Positions 62,367-64,000 of a stretch of 64,000 nucleotides of DNA are shown here, piece by piece. The number at the start of each line of letters is the position of its first letter. Positions within the stretch are counted from its first letter, which is position 1. The position numbers and the translations under genes were made by a program. The notes beneath the pieces were generated by a model, which was not told the DNA's origin, searched no databases, and saw only the letters and a program-made list of their open reading frames with translations. The stretch spans positions 1 to 64,000 of the forward strand of contig NZ_BCNT01000018.1 of the NCBI RefSeq assembly GCF_001544075.1. Direction: 5' to 3'. The stretch comes from Comamonas terrae. Its GTDB lineage: Bacteria; Pseudomonadota; Gammaproteobacteria; Burkholderiales; Burkholderiaceae_C.

Positions 62367-63155
62367 ATGAGCACCATCATCATGTCGGCCTGCTGGCCGC
62401 TGCAGGGCATGTCTGCTGCGCAAAAGGCGGTTCTGATATCGCTGGCAGACCAGTCCAACGACGACGGCGTGTGCTGGCCCGGCATCGGCACCATTGCCCG
62501 GCGTACCTGCCTGTCGGAGCGGGCCGTGCAAGAGGCGCTGTCGTGGCTGCAGAAGGTCGGTCTGGTCTTTCGGGAATATCGCCTGAATGCCAGCACCAGC
62601 TACACCATCACGCCGGGCAGTTTCGACCCGACCAAGGCGCCTGTCGGTCGCAGCCGGAGCAAGGCAGGTGGTGCAGATGGCGCACCCCCCGCAGATAGCG
62701 CACCCCCCGCATCAGGCGCACCAGGGGGTGAACCAGGCGCACCTGTACCCCCGCACCAGGCGCACCCCAGGGGTGAACCAGGCGCACCCAAATCATCATT
62801 GAACCGTCATAGGAACCATCAAAGAACCAGCACACCTGCGCTCGAGCGCGCAGGACCTGTTGCCCAACCGGATGACGTGACCGACCAGACCTGGGCCGAC
62901 TGGCTGCAGCTGCGCAAGGTCAAACGGGCACCGGTGACGGAGACCGTGCTGAAGGGCGCCAAGGCAGAGGCGGCAAAGGCCGGCATGACGCTGGAGGCCT
63001 TTCTGCAGCTGTGGTGCATACGCGGCTCGCAAGGGCTGCAGGCCGCATGGCTCAGGCCTGCTGCAGCGCCGGCGGGTGGTCGTGCGCCGGCGTTCAATGC
63101 GAACAAGCACGCAGCTGCGGCCGCAACGATCTTCGACGGGGTTTGGGATGCATGA
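62367..63155 (+). CDS. Replication initiator-like helix-turn-helix protein (lambda O analogue)
   Basis: 262 aa. The N-terminal HTH_36-type winged helix (LSAAQKAVLISLADQSNDDGVCWPGIGTIARRTCLSERAVQEALSWLQKVGLV) binds DNA. A Pro/Ala/Gly linker (about residues 100-150), encoded by iteron-like DNA repeats, joins it to a C-terminal domain (WADWLQLRKVKRAPVTETVLKGAKAEAAKAGM) typical of phage replication proteins. It overlaps the loader gene by 8 bp. The lambda O organisation, with the origin inside the gene, fits. Confidence 0.82.
   Translation: MSTIIMSACWPLQGMSAAQKAVLISLADQSNDDGVCWPGIGTIARRTCLSERAVQEALSWLQKVGLVFREYRLNASTSYTITPGSFDPTKAPVGRSRSKAGGADGAPPADSAPPASGAPGGEPGAPVPPHQAHPRGEPGAPKSSLNRHRNHQRTSTPALERAGPVAQPDDVTDQTWADWLQLRKVKRAPVTETVLKGAKAEAAKAGMTLEAFLQLWCIRGSQGLQAAWLRPAAAPAGGRAPAFNANKHAAAAATIFDGVWDA
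62679..62830 (+). repeat. Iteron-like repeats, candidate replication origin
   Basis: GCGCACC recurs at 62680, 62698, 62716, 62737, 62760 and 62782, spaced 18-23 bp, mostly as GGCGCACC, with intervening GGGGGTGAACCA/AGGGGTGAACCA. An AT-rich stretch (from 62789, AAATCATCATTGAACC) follows. This matches the lambda origin layout of iterons beside an AT-rich region within the initiator gene. Confidence 0.6.
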
Positions 63156-63696
63156 CGTGGCGACGTTGACGGCTGAAGCGATCCAGCAAGCGCAGGCACG
63201 CGCCGCGGATCCGGCAGATGGGCCGCAGGTCAGCACGGTGGTGCGCAAGCTTTTCGTTCTGCTGCAGGGCAGCTACGGCAGCCTGTTCCTCGGCAAGTTC
63301 GCCACGGGCCTGAAGGACGGGCAGGGTCACGACAAGGGCATCCGTGCGGCCATGAACGTCTGGCAGGCGCGCCTGGGTCGCTTTCCTGCCGATGTGCTGG
63401 AGGCCGCGGCCGCCCGCCTGGCAGCAGAGCACCCCGACTTCCCGCCCAACCTGCCGCAGTTCGAGCTGATGTGCGATGCCGCCATGCCGCGTCAGACCTA
63501 TGCCCAGCAGCAGGGCCTGCCTGCCTTGCCCGCGCCAGTGGCCGCGCCGCCTGTGAAGGTCAACCTGAAGGAGCGCAATGACGGCAAGGATTGGGCACGC
63601 CGCATCGTGGCCCGCATGGAGGGTGGCGACACCAGCATCTCGTACTACGCCGGCAAGTCGGCCCGCGTGGCCCTGGGCCTGGAGGTGAAGGTTTGA
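63148..63696 (+). CDS. Replication protein P-like helicase loader
   Basis: 182 aa from the ATG at 63148, overlapping the initiator gene by 8 bp. STVVRKLFVLLQGSYGSLFLGKFATGLKDGQGHDKGIRAAMNVWQARLGRFPADVLEAAAARLAAEHPDFPPNLPQFELMCDA has the organisation of Phage_rep P proteins (a recruitment domain, then a PSPGQF-like segment). It would load host DnaB at the origin. The assignment rests on position and pattern. Confidence 0.65.
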   Translation: MHDVATLTAEAIQQAQARAADPADGPQVSTVVRKLFVLLQGSYGSLFLGKFATGLKDGQGHDKGIRAAMNVWQARLGRFPADVLEAAAARLAAEHPDFPPNLPQFELMCDAAMPRQTYAQQQGLPALPAPVAAPPVKVNLKERNDGKDWARRIVARMEGGDTSISYYAGKSARVALGLEVKV

Positions 63697-63715
63697 TGTG
63701 CTGCGCAAAAAATAG

Positions 63716-63800
63716 GCAGATCGAGGATCGCGGGTCCTTCCGCCGAGCCTCTGAAGCGGGTAATTCGAGCCGCGTTGTCGGACTGTTTTGTGAGTTTTCT
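63716..63800 (+). other. cos-like site region
   Basis: GATCGCGGGTCCTTCCGCCG (from 63727) resembles the cosQ box GGGTCCTTT and flanking bases of lambda-type phages. It lies in the only non-coding gap before the terminase small-subunit gene, where cos is expected. The nick site itself was not located. Confidence 0.5.
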
Positions 63801-63811
63801 AAGGGGGTTAA

Positions 63812-64000
63812 GTGAAGGTTCTGCCTTATTTGAATGCTATCGTTTCGCAAGCAGAGTTTGCGCAGATGGTGGGTGTCAGCGAAGCCAGCATCAGCAAGCG
63901 CGTGAGCGAGGGCGTGTTGACCCGTGGTGAAAACGTCCACGCCTGGCTGGTGGGCTACTGCGAGCACCTGCGCGACCAGGCCGCGGGCCGGATCGGCGAG
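63812..64000 (+). CDS. Terminase small subunit, Nu1-like (partial, cut by the window end)
   Basis: At least 63 aa; the GTG start at 63812 follows AAGGGGG. LPYLNAIVSQAEFAQMVGVSEASISKRVSEGVLTRGENVHAWLVGYCEHLRDQAAGR matches the winged-helix DNA-binding domain of Nu1 family small terminases that bind cosB. The gene continues past 64000. It implies cos packaging and a Siphovirus-like virion. Confidence 0.8.
   Translation, partial: MKVLPYLNAIVSQAEFAQMVGVSEASISKRVSEGVLTRGENVHAWLVGYCEHLRDQAAGRIGE

Larger units (their letters stand above)
47582..64000. mobile_element. Lambda-like prophage integrated at the 3' end of ssrA (left part)
   Basis: The tyrosine integrase next to ssrA, excisionase, antirepressor, CI/Cro switch with five shared operators, CII, iteron-bearing replication gene, loader gene, cos-like site and Nu1-like gene occur in lambda order. 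The composition is mosaic, with AT-rich cargo. The right end with the second attachment site (a repeat of the ssrA 3' end), terminase large subunit, head, tail and lysis genes is beyond 64000. No inactivating mutation was seen in the visible genes, so it may be intact. Confidence 0.93.

Noticed and set aside
62679..62800. CRISPR-like array
   Set aside because: The repeat unit is only 7-8 bp, spacers are similar to each other and coding; iteron-like origin fits better. No cas genes are in the window.

Overview
The window is high-GC chromosomal DNA from a betaproteobacterium, almost certainly of the family Comamonadaceae (Comamonas, Delftia, Acidovorax and relatives). I base this on three things. 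The gene order gyrA-serC-pheA-tyrA-aroA/cmk-rpsA-ihfB-lapA-lapB, with a fused AroA-Cmk protein, is the betaproteobacterial arrangement. The tmRNA encodes the tag ANDERFALAA. A small dispersed hairpin repeat of the AGCTGC/GCGCT type recurs between genes. I could not run a database search, so genus and species are not assigned.

Chromosomal part (1-47581), left to right. (a) 274-6965: heavy-metal-type RND efflux operon (exported acidic protein, outer-membrane factor, periplasmic adaptor, RND pump, PII-like protein). (b) 7112-7433: tRNA cluster Ala(GGC)-Glu(TTC)-Asp(GTC). (c) 7517-13563: LuxR-type response regulator convergent with a hybrid sensor kinase, then a lipoprotein of unknown function and a membrane GGDEF protein. 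(d) 13672-15239: short-chain dehydrogenase and a phasin. (e) 15712-24984: thioesterase, pncB, Na+/H+ antiporter-like permease, 2-hydroxyacid dehydrogenase, MSAD-like tautomerase, rmuC, an MFS transporter and a LOG-family protein. (f) 25231-32085: crcB and a complete group-2 Mrp Na+/H+ antiporter operon (fused A/B, then C, D, E, F, G), nearly every junction overlapping. (g) 32690-44851: housekeeping block for LPS quality control, IHF, ribosomal protein S1, aromatic amino acid synthesis, serine synthesis and DNA gyrase. (h) 45081-47581: ompA, ubiG, gph and the tmRNA gene ssrA.

Prophage (47582 to beyond 64000). Immediately 3' of ssrA lies a lambda-like prophage in the order integrase, excisionase, antirepressor with a C4-like antisense RNA region, an AT-rich cargo island on the opposite strand, a HipBA toxin-antitoxin pair, a leftward operon of small genes, a left operator, a HEPN-motif gene, a CI-type repressor, a right operator, Cro, two duplicated small-gene modules, CII, a replication gene with internal iterons, a helicase-loader-like gene, a cos-like site and the start of a Nu1-like terminase gene. 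Repressor control can be read directly: five copies of a TTTAACCATGGTTAAA-type palindrome, two at the left promoter and three between cI and cro. The right attachment site, terminase large subunit, head, tail and lysis genes lie outside the window.

The most interesting material is the prophage cargo. A HEPN-motif protein sits where lambda carries rexAB. Three AT-rich genes (TM-anchored helical protein, zinc-ribbon DUF4145-like protein, small membrane protein) form a rightward cassette inside the leftward arm. These are good candidates for phage-encoded defence or superinfection exclusion; this is inferred from position, composition and motifs, not shown.
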